Source: Chitinophagaceae bacterium
GTDB taxonomy: Bacteria; Bacteroidota; Bacteroidia; Chitinophagales; UBA10324
DNA length: 64,000 nucleotides
NCBI GenBank assembly: GCA_016717285.1
Contig: JADKFU010000004.1
Span: 806,001 to 870,000 of the forward strand
Direction of reading: 5' to 3'
The position numbers were made by a program, and so were the translations under genes. Under the pieces are notes generated by a model. The model was not told the origin of the DNA, searched no databases, and worked only from the letters and a program-made list of their open reading frames with translations. Shown piece by piece: positions 55,660 to 64,000 of this stretch; the first letter of the stretch is position 1, and every line of letters begins with the position of its first letter.

Positions 55660-56639
55660 GGTGCTGTCCGGAAATAAGTGTAACGCAATATTATTTCTGC
55701 CACTAGTGCAATCGCTGCAATGATTGCAAGCAGTAAAAATTGGTCAGTGTAACGGTTAAAAGTGGTTACATCTACTTTGGTTTTTTCCAGTGCATCAATT
55801 TGATGGTAAATCTGTTGAAGTGATTTCTCATTACCGGCACGGAAATATTTTCCTCCTGTAATTTCAGCAATCTGTAACAAGGTTGTTTCTGCAGTAGGAC
55901 CACCGATGGCTATGTAGGTGCTGTCATGTGTGGTAGCCGGTTTATTTTCTGAAGCAAGTGAAAAAATGCCAATGCAATAGGTGTGTATGTTCAATGATTT
56001 TACCAATTGCGCAGCCTCAAGTGGTTTAACGGTTCCTGCATTGTTTTCGCCATCCGTTACGAGGATAATAATTTTTTCGGGGGAGGTGCTTTCCATCAGG
56101 CGATTGGCTGCCGTTCCCAATCCCAAACCGATCGCTGTTCCGTCTTCAACTGATCCTGTTTTTACGGTAGTAATAATCTGTTGCAATGCATTGTGATCAA
56201 TGGTAACCGGGCAGCCGGTATAGGCTTCACCTGCAAAAAACACAACGCCAATACGGTCGTTGGGACGCCCCGCAATAAAATTGTTCGCCACTTTTTTTGC
56301 AGCTTCCAAACGGCTCGGAACAAAGTCACGGGCCAGCATGCTGCCTGAAATATCAATAGCCATCACAATGTCAACACCTTCACTTGCCAGGATGCTTTTT
56401 GAGAGGACAGTTTGTGGCCTTGCCAGCGCTACTATCAATGCGGCGAATGCAATCATCCGCAAGAAAAATAAACTGTGCCGCAAGTATAGTCCGGGTGTGC
56501 CCGGCGCATTCAGAAAAAACGAGGTAGTGGAAAATTGCAGCGATGGCTGTTGTGATTTGTGTCTCCAGATGTACCAAACAGTCAATAGTGGAATACTGTT
56601 GAGTAACCAAAACCATTCAGGGTTTGCAAATTGGATCAT
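55656..56639 (-). CDS. batA: BatA, membrane-anchored von Willebrand A protein
   Basis: 327 residues. Two N-terminal helices, a vWA domain with MIDAS DISGS (IVMAIDISGSMLARDFVPSR), and one C-terminal helix (FLLLAIIAAIALVAEIIL). It is homologous to BatB through gene duplication. It overlaps the genes on both sides by 4 bp. The two vWA proteins and the DUF58 protein are thought to form a membrane complex remodelled by MoxR. Confidence 0.9.
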   Translation of the reverse strand: MIQFANPEWFWLLNSIPLLTVWYIWRHKSQQPSLQFSTTSFFLNAPGTPGLYLRHSLFFLRMIAFAALIVALARPQTVLSKSILASEGVDIVMAIDISGSMLARDFVPSRLEAAKKVANNFIAGRPNDRIGVVFFAGEAYTGCPVTIDHNALQQIITTVKTGSVEDGTAIGLGLGTAANRLMESTSPEKIIILVTDGENNAGTVKPLEAAQLVKSLNIHTYCIGIFSLASENKPATTHDSTYIAIGGPTAETTLLQIAEITGGKYFRAGNEKSLQQIYHQIDALEKTKVDVTTFNRYTDQFLLLAIIAAIALVAEIILRYTYFRTAP

Positions 56640-57598
56640 GCTTGAAGTTCCTCCTGAACCGTACTCAACGTTGCCGGTTTTGTTTTTTGCACAAATTCTT
56701 TTACGGTATCCAGCATATGAAGATGAACTGTTTCGGCTGGCTCTGCTTTCGCAAATTTCACAAGATCGGCGACGTGAAGATTTTCATTTAATTGCTGCAA
56801 TAAATTTTCGTCTATGGATTTTTTCCGAAGTGAGGTAATAATTTCATGCGTTGTATTTTCGAGTGCAGGCAAGCCAAGACCTGCTTCCATATATTCACGG
56901 AGTATTTGTGTGATTTCAACGTAGAATTGCTTGATACGTTTGTGTTCCCAAGGTTTGTCCATTTCGAGTTTACGCAGGAGATCATCCGCTTTTTCGTGAG
57001 GTAACCTTGTATCCATGTCTTGTAAAGCGGAATGAACAGTTTTTCGTTTTTTTTCTTTCAGGAAGTACCAACCTGCAATGATGAGAATCAGTAAAAAAAG
57101 AAGCGGAATGAGGTACCACAAAAGATTTGGTTTCGCGGTAGCGATTGAAAACGGTGGTTTTATCAGGCGCACAGTTGCTGTTGTATCTACTGCAACTGAA
57201 GTAATATAAACCGATAACGGTTCAGTAATCACAGTATCGGTTATGCCGTTTTCCAGGAAATAACTGGCAATCGGAGGAATAAGCAATACACCTGTATCGA
57301 AAGAAGTAACGGTGATGGTTCTGTTTTCAGTGAGAAAATCTTTTTGTTGAATGGAATCGATTGCTGATTCAGATAGTTTTTCAAAGTGTACCGAATTGAT
57401 CATCACCGGAATATTCCACAACATCTTCGTATTGTAAGAATGTTCAGCGGATAATTGAATGTTGATCCAGTCACCAACCGGATAATTAGTTGAATCAAGT
57501 GTAGCAGTGATGCGAATAGACTGACTTTGTAGGAGCAGGCATGGAGCAACGATGAACATTGCAGTGAACCAATATTTTATGCTGATCGTACTCCTCAA
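56636..57598 (-). CDS. BatD-like/DUF4381-type membrane protein of the Bat operon
   Basis: 320 residues. Signal peptide (FTAMFIVAPCLLLQSQS), a periplasmic beta-sandwich (ITATLDSTNYPVGDWINIQL), a membrane helix (LLWYLIPLLFLLILIIAGWY) and a cytoplasmic helical tail (YVEITQILREYMEAGLGLPA). The beta domain is related to BatD, and the tail to DUF4381 proteins. It occupies the usual place between DUF58 and batA. Its role is structural and not defined. Confidence 0.8.
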   Translation of the reverse strand: MRSTISIKYWFTAMFIVAPCLLLQSQSIRITATLDSTNYPVGDWINIQLSAEHSYNTKMLWNIPVMINSVHFEKLSESAIDSIQQKDFLTENRTITVTSFDTGVLLIPPIASYFLENGITDTVITEPLSVYITSVAVDTTATVRLIKPPFSIATAKPNLLWYLIPLLFLLILIIAGWYFLKEKKRKTVHSALQDMDTRLPHEKADDLLRKLEMDKPWEHKRIKQFYVEITQILREYMEAGLGLPALENTTHEIITSLRKKSIDENLLQQLNENLHVADLVKFAKAEPAETVHLHMLDTVKEFVQKTKPATLSTVQEELQA

Positions 57599-57618
57599 GT
57601 CCGGATGATTGATATGAT

Positions 57619-58494
57619 TTATATTCTTTTGGTTCTTCGTTCAAACAGCATCATTAATGCACGAATGTAATTGTCATGTGTATTGATGCTCACATAATCA
57701 ATACCACTTCTCTGAAAAGTGGAAGTAACTGCTTGCAGATGGTCTGCATACTTTTTTGCATACTGTTTTTTTATGGTACCGCCTGAAGTGTCAATACATT
57801 TAATTTTTCCAGTCTCGGCATCCTGTACCTGTAGCAATCCCATTTCCGGCAGTACAGTTTCACCATGATCAAAAACGTGAATGCCGATTATGTCATGTTT
57901 GCGGGCTGCGATGTGAAGCATCGGTTCATAATTGTCAGTCATAAAATCAGACAACAAAAACACCACGCTGCGTTTCCTGATCACATTGTTGAGGTAATTG
58001 AGTGCCACTGTAAGATTGGTTCCTTTGGAAGCGGGAATAAGGTCAACAAGCTCCCGGATGATGCGTAAAATATGTGAGTTTCCTTTTTTGGGTGGAATGA
58101 ATTTTTCAATCTTGTCGCTGAAAAGAATGACACCCACTTTATCATTGTTGCGGATTGCTGAATTTGCCAGCACTGCACTCACTTCTGTAATCAGGTCACG
58201 CTTTAACTGGCTTTGTGTGCCGAACATGGATGACCGGCTGACATCCACTATCAGTATCACTGCCAGTTCGCGTTCTTCTTCAAATACTTTAACATAAGGA
58301 TGATTCATACGTGCAGTCACATTCCAGTCGATGGAGCGAATTTCATCCCCTGCCTCGTATTCGCGTACTTCACTGAACGAAATGCCGCGGCCTTTGAAAG
58401 CACTGTGGTATTCACCGGAAAACAATTGACTGACGAGGCCTTTTGTTTTGATTTCTATTTTCCTGACTTTTTTTAAGAGTTCAGTGGTTTCCAC
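57619..58494 (-). CDS. DUF58 domain protein of the MoxR/Bat operon
   Basis: 291 residues with no membrane helix. It has the DUF58 signature (SGEYHSAFKGRGISFSEVRE, then YEAGDEIRSIDWNVTARM) and a vWA-like fold with VDVSRSSMFG in place of the MIDAS. It lies between MoxR and the BatD-like protein. DUF58 proteins are regular partners of MoxR AAA+ ATPases. Confidence 0.92.
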   Translation of the reverse strand: METTELLKKVRKIEIKTKGLVSQLFSGEYHSAFKGRGISFSEVREYEAGDEIRSIDWNVTARMNHPYVKVFEEERELAVILIVDVSRSSMFGTQSQLKRDLITEVSAVLANSAIRNNDKVGVILFSDKIEKFIPPKKGNSHILRIIRELVDLIPASKGTNLTVALNYLNNVIRKRSVVFLLSDFMTDNYEPMLHIAARKHDIIGIHVFDHGETVLPEMGLLQVQDAETGKIKCIDTSGGTIKKQYAKKYADHLQAVTSTFQRSGIDYVSINTHDNYIRALMMLFERRTKRI

Positions 58495-58592
58495 AGTAAA
58501 AGTCCGAAGGGTTTGAAATGTTTGAAAAGTTTATGTTGTTGTGTCTGCTTTTTGACATCTTGTGTCTTAAGTCCAAGTCCTCACCTCCACTG

Positions 58593-59585
58593 CTAAGGCA
58601 CTTCGACCGTGCGAATAATTTCACGGATGATCTCATCGGTGGTTACATTTTCAGCTTCCGCTTCGTAGGTGATGCCAATACGATGACGGAGTACATCTAG
58701 GCAGACATTTTTTATGTCGTCAGGAATTACAAAGGCACGGTGCTGCATGAAAGCAAGGGATTTTGCAGCCAGCGCAATGTTAATACTGCCACGCGGCGAA
58801 CTGCCATAACGCAGCAGATTTTTCAATTTCGGTAACTTATATTCAGCAGGATTCCGGGTGGCAAAAACAATATCGATAATGTACTGTTCAATTTTTTCAT
58901 CCATATACACATCACGCACCAAATGCCTGGCGCGCAATATATCAGCCGGTGAGATAACCGGTTGAATGATTATTGGATCGTCTGCAATATTCTGACGAAT
59001 GATCAATCGTTCATCTTCTTTTTCGGGATAGCTCATGATCACTTTCATAATGAAACGATCAGCCTGCGCTTCCGGTAACGGATAGGTTCCTTCCTGCTCC
59101 AATGGATTCTGAGTTGCCAAAACGAGAAAGGGTTCTTCCAGCGAATAGGTGTGTTCGCCGATAGTTACCTGTCGTTCCTGCATGGCCTGCAACAATGCAC
59201 TCTGCACTTTCGCGGAAGCACGGTTGATTTCATCTGCCAGAATCAAATTGGCGAAAATGGGACCTTGCTTTACGGTGAATTCATTTTTTTGCTGGTTGTA
59301 GATCATGGTGCCTAACACATCAGCCGGTAAGAGGTCAGGTGTAAATTGAATGCGACTAAACTTAGCTCGTATGGCCGATGCAAGCGTTTTTATAGCAAGT
59401 GTTTTAGCGAGCCCTGGAACACCTTCCAGCAAAACATGCCCGTTAGACAGTAATGCAAGTATGAGACGGTCCACCATGTATTGCTGACCTACTATTACTT
59501 TACCCAATTCATTTCTCAATGAATCAACAAAGGTGCTCTCCTGTTGAATTTTATCTCCCAGCTCTTTTATTATGGTAGTTGCCAT
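58593..59585 (-). CDS. moxR: MoxR-family AAA+ ATPase
   Basis: 330 residues. Walker A GVPGLAKT, Walker B LILADEINRAS, sensor and pore-region motifs FLVLATQNPLEQEGTYPLPE and a C-terminal lid. MoxR ATPases act as chaperones for vWA proteins. It is the first gene of the six-gene operon that ends with batC. The gap before arsS (59764) is 178 bp and holds no clear promoter. Confidence 0.94.
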   Translation of the reverse strand: MATTIIKELGDKIQQESTFVDSLRNELGKVIVGQQYMVDRLILALLSNGHVLLEGVPGLAKTLAIKTLASAIRAKFSRIQFTPDLLPADVLGTMIYNQQKNEFTVKQGPIFANLILADEINRASAKVQSALLQAMQERQVTIGEHTYSLEEPFLVLATQNPLEQEGTYPLPEAQADRFIMKVIMSYPEKEDERLIIRQNIADDPIIIQPVISPADILRARHLVRDVYMDEKIEQYIIDIVFATRNPAEYKLPKLKNLLRYGSSPRGSINIALAAKSLAFMQHRAFVIPDDIKNVCLDVLRHRIGITYEAEAENVTTDEIIREIIRTVEVP

Positions 59586-59763
59586 CTTACAAATTGAATA
59601 TTGATGAAGATGGTAAATTTATGAATTGAGGATGAATGAGCGAAATGGTTTTCTGGAGGATAATTTATTTGGGTTTCGCAGTGCCCACTTATTAATTGAT
59701 ATCTATAAACCTGAACAAATGAATTTAATCGGGCGCACTGATAAAAATGAGGACCAATAGGAA

Positions 59764-60813
59764 CTATTTCACCACTTCACCGCCACAACTGGAACCTGCA
59801 CCGGCAGTGCAGCCATAACAATGCTGAGAGACGATAATTTCGCGACGGTTTAAATAATTGAGATCTAAATTTTTAATGTGCATGGCATCACCTTCACCGA
59901 TTTTCAGATCGAGCATCTGGTTGAAATCGCAGTCATATAAATAACCATCCCAGCTAACGGAAAGTGTGTTGCGACACATTAATCCGTTCACCGTTGCCGG
60001 ATTGAATGCGGCTAATAATTTTTCCAGATAAGATTCATAATTGCCACTTGTGATCAGGAAATCAAGAAAACGGCTGATAGGCATATTGGTAATCGTGAAT
60101 AAATGGTTGAATACGACATCAAATTCTTCATGCAGCACTTTTTTAAATTGTGCTTCCAGGACCTGTTGTCCAGATGAAAGAAATGCACCTGTTGGATTAT
60201 ACACAAGATTCAATATAAGCCCACTTGCTGCTTTACCATAGCCTACCGCATTCAGCAACTTCATTGCTTTTACAGAGGCAGCGAATACGCCTTCACCACG
60301 CTGTCTATCTGTCCGGTCTGCATTGTAAAAGGGCAACGAACTCACGACTTCTATCTTATGCTCAGCGAAAAACTCCGGCAGGTCATTGTATTTTTTATTG
60401 GAAAAAATGACAGTGAGGTTGCAACGATTCATCACCTTAACACCGAGTTGCGTACACTCTTTAACAAACCAACGGAAGTGCGGATTTAATTCAGGAGCGC
60501 CACCGGTAATATCCACTGTTGAAATACCTGAGGTACGCACTGCTTCCAGACATTGTTCCAACGTTTCCCTTGACATGATCTCTTTGCGATCCGGCCCGGC
60601 ATCTACATGACAATGTTTGCAGGTTTGATTGCACAACTTGCCCACATTTATCTGCAATATGTCAATGCCCGTTGGTTTTAGCGGATAAAATCCCAACGTT
60701 TTCAGTTTTTCTTTAAAAGGGGTAATTGCAGCAGACTGCACCACTTCATCCAGCAATTGTAACTGCCGGCCGGATTGTGAAAGTTCATGGTGCTGCGCAA
60801 GTAAAGATTTCAT
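59764..60813 (-). CDS. arsS: Arsenosugar biosynthesis radical SAM protein ArsS
   Basis: 349 residues. The radical SAM cluster motif is C61-x3-C65-x2-C68 (KLCNQTCKHCHVDAG), followed by DITGGAPELNPHFRWFVKEC and NRCNLTVIF. The C-terminal DUF3641-type part has two extra Cys groups (GLMCRNTLSVSWDGYLYDCD and HCYGCTAGAGSSCGG). This is the ArsS family, which transfers an adenosyl group to dimethylarsenite to give a 5'-deoxy-5'-dimethylarsinoyl-adenosine precursor of arsenosugars. It is on the same strand as the AhpD-like, PNP, transferase and DUF547 genes upstream, and arsM, its supplier, lies 6 kb away beyond the Bat operon. Confidence 0.93.
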   Translation of the reverse strand: MKSLLAQHHELSQSGRQLQLLDEVVQSAAITPFKEKLKTLGFYPLKPTGIDILQINVGKLCNQTCKHCHVDAGPDRKEIMSRETLEQCLEAVRTSGISTVDITGGAPELNPHFRWFVKECTQLGVKVMNRCNLTVIFSNKKYNDLPEFFAEHKIEVVSSLPFYNADRTDRQRGEGVFAASVKAMKLLNAVGYGKAASGLILNLVYNPTGAFLSSGQQVLEAQFKKVLHEEFDVVFNHLFTITNMPISRFLDFLITSGNYESYLEKLLAAFNPATVNGLMCRNTLSVSWDGYLYDCDFNQMLDLKIGEGDAMHIKNLDLNYLNRREIIVSQHCYGCTAGAGSSCGGEVVK

Positions 60814-60879
60814 TGATGGTATTTGAAAATGGATTTAAAATGATGTGCCGATGATTTGATGTGCCGATGTATGCATGAG

Positions 60880-61040
60880 ACAATGTGTGTTGACTGTTGT
60901 TTGTTGACTGTTGTGAGTTTTCTGTTGTCCAGCTAACAATTCACTATTACTACGACTGACTAGTGAACTAATGTCTAATGACCAATTACTAACGACTCAG
61001 GACTAACGACCAATGACCAATGACTCGCTACTCACTATTC
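60880..61040. repeat. Intergenic short direct repeats
   Basis: GTTGACTGTTGT appears twice near 60.9 kb. It is followed by variants of GACTAACGACCAATGACCAA and ACTCGCTACTCACTATTCC. A similar AGTCGTTAGTCGAAAGTCGT-type string lies at 46.63-46.69 kb. No gene is evident. Confidence 0.5.
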
Positions 61041-61042
61041 CC

Positions 61043-61375
61043 TCACATCGTTAATTCCTTCACCTTATTCATCATCTGTGTTGCATGAACAAGGGACGAA
61101 CCTCCACGAATGGCTGCTGCAACATGCACAGCTTCCATCATCTGTTCTTCAGTGCAACCTTTTGCAAGTGTATCTTCCGAATAGGCATCAATGCAATAGG
61201 GACATTGAACCGCATGTGCAACGGCAAGTGCAATCAACGATTTTTCGCGGGCTGTAAGAGCACCTTCGGCAAACACATCACCATACCAGCTAAAAAATTT
61301 ATCTGCCAGTGGTTTGTCGAACTCGCCAATGTTACTGAATTTTTTGAGGTCTTCCGGATTGTAATAGGTTTTCAT
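61043..61375 (-). CDS. AhpD-like protein of the arsenosugar cluster
   Basis: 110 residues of the carboxymuconolactone decarboxylase/AhpD fold, with the redox motif C58-P-Y-C61 (AVQCPYCIDAY) and a downstream GCTEEQMMEAVHVAAAIRGG. It matches, as I recall the family, the peroxidase-like protein that accompanies arsS and arsM (TIGR04030-like). A disulphide-reducing or alkylhydroperoxidase role is the family role. Its exact step in arsenic metabolism is not established. It lies between PNP (97 bp) and arsS (229 bp). Confidence 0.85.
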   Translation of the reverse strand: MKTYYNPEDLKKFSNIGEFDKPLADKFFSWYGDVFAEGALTAREKSLIALAVAHAVQCPYCIDAYSEDTLAKGCTEEQMMEAVHVAAAIRGGSSLVHATQMMNKVKELTM

Positions 61376-61472
61376 CTGTTGGTATAGGTTGTTTGGTTGT
61401 ATTTTCTTTTTCTTATTGCAGTATCCGGATGCTTTGCCTCTTCCATTTTCAATTAATTCTTCATCATTTCTT

Positions 61473-62291
61473 TCATAACTCCTTCACCAGATTTTCGAAG
61501 AGGTTGGTCAAATGTAATTCTGCTTTTCCTGCTGTTTCAATAATCTCAGCAATGTTTACCGGTCTTAAATGATCAGGGTCACATTCATCAGTAATTACTG
61601 AAACGGCGGCTACCGGCAGCGACATGTGATTGGCAACAATCACTTCAGGCACAGTGGACATGCCTACAGCATCTGCGCCAATCATTCTCAGAAAGCGGTA
61701 TTCTGCTCTTGTTTCAAGGTTCGGTCCATTCACGGCCACGTAAACACCTTTATAAAGCGGGAGGTTCATTTGCACTGCACAATGTTCCATTTTTCTAATC
61801 ATCGCCGCATCATAGGGACAACTCATGTCCGGATAGCGTGGTCCTAATTCCTCATGGTTTTTTCCTGTTAAGGGATTAAATGGCTGCATATTGATGTGGT
61901 CATCAATTATCATCAGCGATCCTTTTTTTATAGCAGGATTCAATCCGCCTGCAGCATTGGAGATCAGCAATTGTTGAATGCCAAGTTGTTTCAATACCCT
62001 TACGGGAAAGGTGATTTGCTGAATCGAATAGTTTTCATACAAATGAAATCTTCCCTGTAAAGCCACTACTTTTTTTCCGCCCAGAGTGCCATAGATCATT
62101 TTTCCTTTGTGATATTCCACGGTGGAAAGGGGAAAATGCGGAATGTCACGGTAGTCAATTTCAACTTCCTTGTTTATTCGTGTGACGAGATTTCCCAGGC
62201 CTGTTCCCAAAATGATACCCACCTGAGGGTCGGTTACATTTTTTGATTGGATAAAATGCACTGTTTCCTTTAATTGTTCTAACAAGTTCAT
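61473..62291 (-). CDS. Purine nucleoside phosphorylase (PNP/MTAP superfamily)
   Basis: 272 residues, trimeric PNP-I family: VGIILGTGLGNLVTRI, GRFHLYENYSIQQITF, LLISNAAGGLNP, GPNLETRAEYRF. Phosphorolysis of purine nucleosides is expected. The base-contact position reads ITD (Asp235), where 6-oxopurine-specific PNPs carry ITN and MTA phosphorylases carry Asp. That raises the possibility that adenine nucleosides, including ArsS products, are substrates. Position in the ars cluster supports this, but the call rests on one residue. Start ATG at 62291. Confidence 0.9.
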   Translation of the reverse strand: MNLLEQLKETVHFIQSKNVTDPQVGIILGTGLGNLVTRINKEVEIDYRDIPHFPLSTVEYHKGKMIYGTLGGKKVVALQGRFHLYENYSIQQITFPVRVLKQLGIQQLLISNAAGGLNPAIKKGSLMIIDDHINMQPFNPLTGKNHEELGPRYPDMSCPYDAAMIRKMEHCAVQMNLPLYKGVYVAVNGPNLETRAEYRFLRMIGADAVGMSTVPEVIVANHMSLPVAAVSVITDECDPDHLRPVNIAEIIETAGKAELHLTNLFENLVKEL

Positions 62292-62407
62292 CCGTAAATT
62301 GAATTTGATTGTTCAGGAAAAATCGGAGCTCTCAATTTTCCCATTATGGACTCAGAAAAATGCCGCTGGATAAAAATTAAATTTCAGCAAAGTTCTCTTT
62401 TGTAATT

Positions 62408-63013
62408 TCAGGAGGCGATATTTCTTACCGAATCAAGATCTGCTTCCGTATCTATATCAGTTAATTCCTTCAGTAACTTGTACGAGCCGTTGATGTTGCG
62501 AATGTCGACAAGCGTATCATGGAATACCTCATCTGAGCTCCATCTTTTATTTTTAAATACAGCCGCATACAACGTGGCCATGCCAAGGAGGTAGTAGCCA
62601 CCATCATGTGATGGACCAATTACAAAGTTATTCGCAGGCAAAGCCGCAAATGCTTCGTTAATTATTTTTGGGGTGATGTCAAAACAATCGCTGCCGATCA
62701 CAATCGCTTTGCGGTAGCCTTTGCTGAAAGCATATTTGAATGCATTCGTCATTCGTTTGCCGAGATCACTGCCTTCCTGCACTTTTTTATCAAAGACATT
62801 TTCTTCCCAGATATCATCCGCAATTATTTCATCGGAATAAAAAACAATCTTATCAACGGCCAGCTTTTGCGTTACCTTATGAGTGTGGTCAAGCAGTTGC
62901 CGGTAAATTTCAAGTGCTTTCTCTTCACCCATTGTCTTTGCCAACCGGGTTTTCACCTTTCCGGGAACCGGGTTTTTCACAAAAATCATCAATAAACTAT
63001 CGTGCTTTTTCAT
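62408..63013 (-). CDS. TIGR04282-type (DUF2064) glycosyltransferase of arsenosugar clusters
   Basis: 201 residues from ATG at 63013 (MKKHDSLLMIFVKNPVPGKV). That ATG overlaps the DUF547 stop (ATGA), which makes the upstream in-frame start at 63034 unlikely. Motifs KTRLAKTMGEEKALEIYRQL, VIGSDCFDITPKII and GPSHDGGYYLLG belong to the GT-A-like DUF2064 family, now named as an arsenosugar glycosyltransferase, which resembles CofC/MobA nucleotidyltransferases. Probably joins or activates the sugar part. The donor is unknown. Confidence 0.85.
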   Translation of the reverse strand: MKKHDSLLMIFVKNPVPGKVKTRLAKTMGEEKALEIYRQLLDHTHKVTQKLAVDKIVFYSDEIIADDIWEENVFDKKVQEGSDLGKRMTNAFKYAFSKGYRKAIVIGSDCFDITPKIINEAFAALPANNFVIGPSHDGGYYLLGMATLYAAVFKNKRWSSDEVFHDTLVDIRNINGSYKLLKELTDIDTEADLDSVRNIAS

Positions 63014-63747
63014 GGTGCTTCGTTTAAACTCCAATCATAATTTAAATAATGGATGGAAGCAGTGGCGGAAATCCGGGTTGCTGACCATTCATTCAAAAAA
63101 TTAATCACGCTGCCCTTTTGTATGAAATCTTTTTGATACCAGTTAAAGATTTCAGAAATATCAATCTGAGTGGCCGTTATTTTATTCTTTGAAGCATCAT
63201 TGATAAATAATTTCGTCATACTGTTCAGTTGTACGTCAAGCTTATCAGGAAGATACGCGCCATTCAATAGCTTCGGACATGATTTGGAAGCGCAGTTAAT
63301 AGCAAAATGAATACGTGGATCAGTAAACTTTTTTCTTAACACATCATTTTCAATGTTATTCAATGCGTATTTCTTTTCACCAACTGAAATAAAAGCATCA
63401 TCCCACGGTTTGCCATTGGCAATATCACGAATGCTTTTCAAAGGGTAATGTTCAAGAACGAGTTGAATGGTGGCAGCATTATACAGATTGATCCAATACG
63501 CTAACTGTTCGTTTTTGGTCGCGGTGACAGCAGGTTCACTCTTGCCAAGGCCGGCGGTGAACGACCGAAGTGTTCCAAGTTCGGGCTTCATGTTTTTGTA
63601 GTTCACTTCGCCTGTGGCTGACACATTTTTCTTCAGCCATTGATCCCACCATTCATAACCAGCAGCATTTGAATCAATAGGGCTATACCCAACGGTTGAT
63701 TCAGGAGACCAATACAGGAGCGAAGAGAAGAGAAGAATAAAAATCAT
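63010..63747 (-). CDS. DUF547 domain protein of the arsenosugar cluster
   Basis: 245 residues. Short N-terminal hydrophobic stretch (MIFILLFSSLLYW), probably a signal or anchor. Then a DUF547 domain with QLAYWINLYNAATIQLVLEH and HFAINCASKSCPKLLNGAYL, where Cys152 and Cys157 are the conserved pair. DUF547 is a papain-like cysteine fold of unknown activity, often found beside radical SAM and transferase genes of this type. It overlaps the transferase gene by 4 bp. It is the first gene of the cluster in this window, and its promoter was not found in the last 250 bp. Confidence 0.87.
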   Translation of the reverse strand: MIFILLFSSLLYWSPESTVGYSPIDSNAAGYEWWDQWLKKNVSATGEVNYKNMKPELGTLRSFTAGLGKSEPAVTATKNEQLAYWINLYNAATIQLVLEHYPLKSIRDIANGKPWDDAFISVGEKKYALNNIENDVLRKKFTDPRIHFAINCASKSCPKLLNGAYLPDKLDVQLNSMTKLFINDASKNKITATQIDISEIFNWYQKDFIQKGSVINFLNEWSATRISATASIHYLNYDWSLNEAP

Positions 63748-64000
63748 TGTGCAGATCGTTCCCCGTATTTTAACTTGCAGTCAGGAAAAGAATGGTGACG
63801 GAAGCAAAGAAAGATAATTCCCTCCTGATCACCATAATTTTTTCCTGCATCAAAGAAATGTTTGCATTTTGTTGATGCTGCACCTGAAAGGAAGTAAAAG
63901 AGTTTCCGGGTATCACAATTAGCACTGCATTAAATAGATGGCTGATTCAGCAAATACCAATCAAAGCAACCTGTGAATTAATTTTTAAAGTCAATTGAAA
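63748..64000. other. Right-edge intergenic sequence, no gene seen
   Basis: No coding frame of any length and no TAnnTTTG-type promoter or hairpin that stands out. It probably holds the promoter region of the DUF547-transferase pair. Confidence 0.5.

Noticed and set aside
1..64000. tRNA, rRNA or riboswitch genes
   Set aside because: I looked for tRNA T-loop patterns and extended conserved non-coding structures and saw none. This was by eye and a covariance search would be decisive.

Overview
The window looks like chromosomal DNA of a member of the Bacteroidota, probably an environmental Chitinophagales/Sphingobacteriales-type lineage. I cannot place it more finely. The reasons are several secreted proteins ending in type IX secretion (T9SS) type A sorting domains, LytS/LytTR two-component pairs with Y_Y_Y sensor domains, a MoxR/Bat operon, promoters of the form TTG-N19/20-TAnnTTTG, and no consistent Shine-Dalgarno sequences.

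Left part (1-35.9 kb, nearly all minus strand). It opens with the first 1397 codons of a giant PKD/Ig-like repeat protein. Next comes a RAYT-type Y1 transposase gene bracketed by perfect 46-bp inverted repeats, then a LytTR regulator with its propeller-type LytS kinase. From 9.4 to 23.3 kb lies an expanded family of exported proteins: two S74-chaperone proteins with YadA-like repeats and T9SS tails, three paralogues of an unknown T9SS-sorted protein (P1, P2, P3), a separate T9SS protein, and two decayed S74 3' ends. Six copies of a roughly 40-60 nt leader sit just upstream of these genes. Four promoters share a roughly 45-bp upstream block followed by CTG-N20-TATGTTTA or a degenerate form of it. 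A second LytS-like kinase, a MopE/RCC1/Ig-like T9SS protein, a TPR lipoprotein, and a LytTR-LytS-DUF7619 operon follow.

Middle (36-51.6 kb). These are housekeeping genes: MFS transporter, recO, YfhO-like membrane protein, mfd, Nfu-type scaffold, corA, recX, a second MFS transporter, a nine-copy 122/123-bp tandem repeat, and an RprX/RprY-like two-component pair.

Right part (51.7-63.7 kb, all minus strand). An arsR-arsM-arsN-arsC operon and an arsenosugar-type set (DUF547, TIGR04282-type transferase, purine nucleoside phosphorylase, AhpD-like protein, radical SAM ArsS) flank a six-gene MoxR/Bat operon. Together they suggest reduction of arsenate, methylation of arsenite, conversion to arsenosugar-type compounds, and acetylation of an organoarsenical antibiotic. 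No arsenite efflux pump gene is visible.

Many genes, including recO, carry one- or two-base frameshifts, often in A/T homopolymers. Residual sequencing error is the likeliest single explanation, although the 16.8-26.5 kb stretch also contains true remnants.
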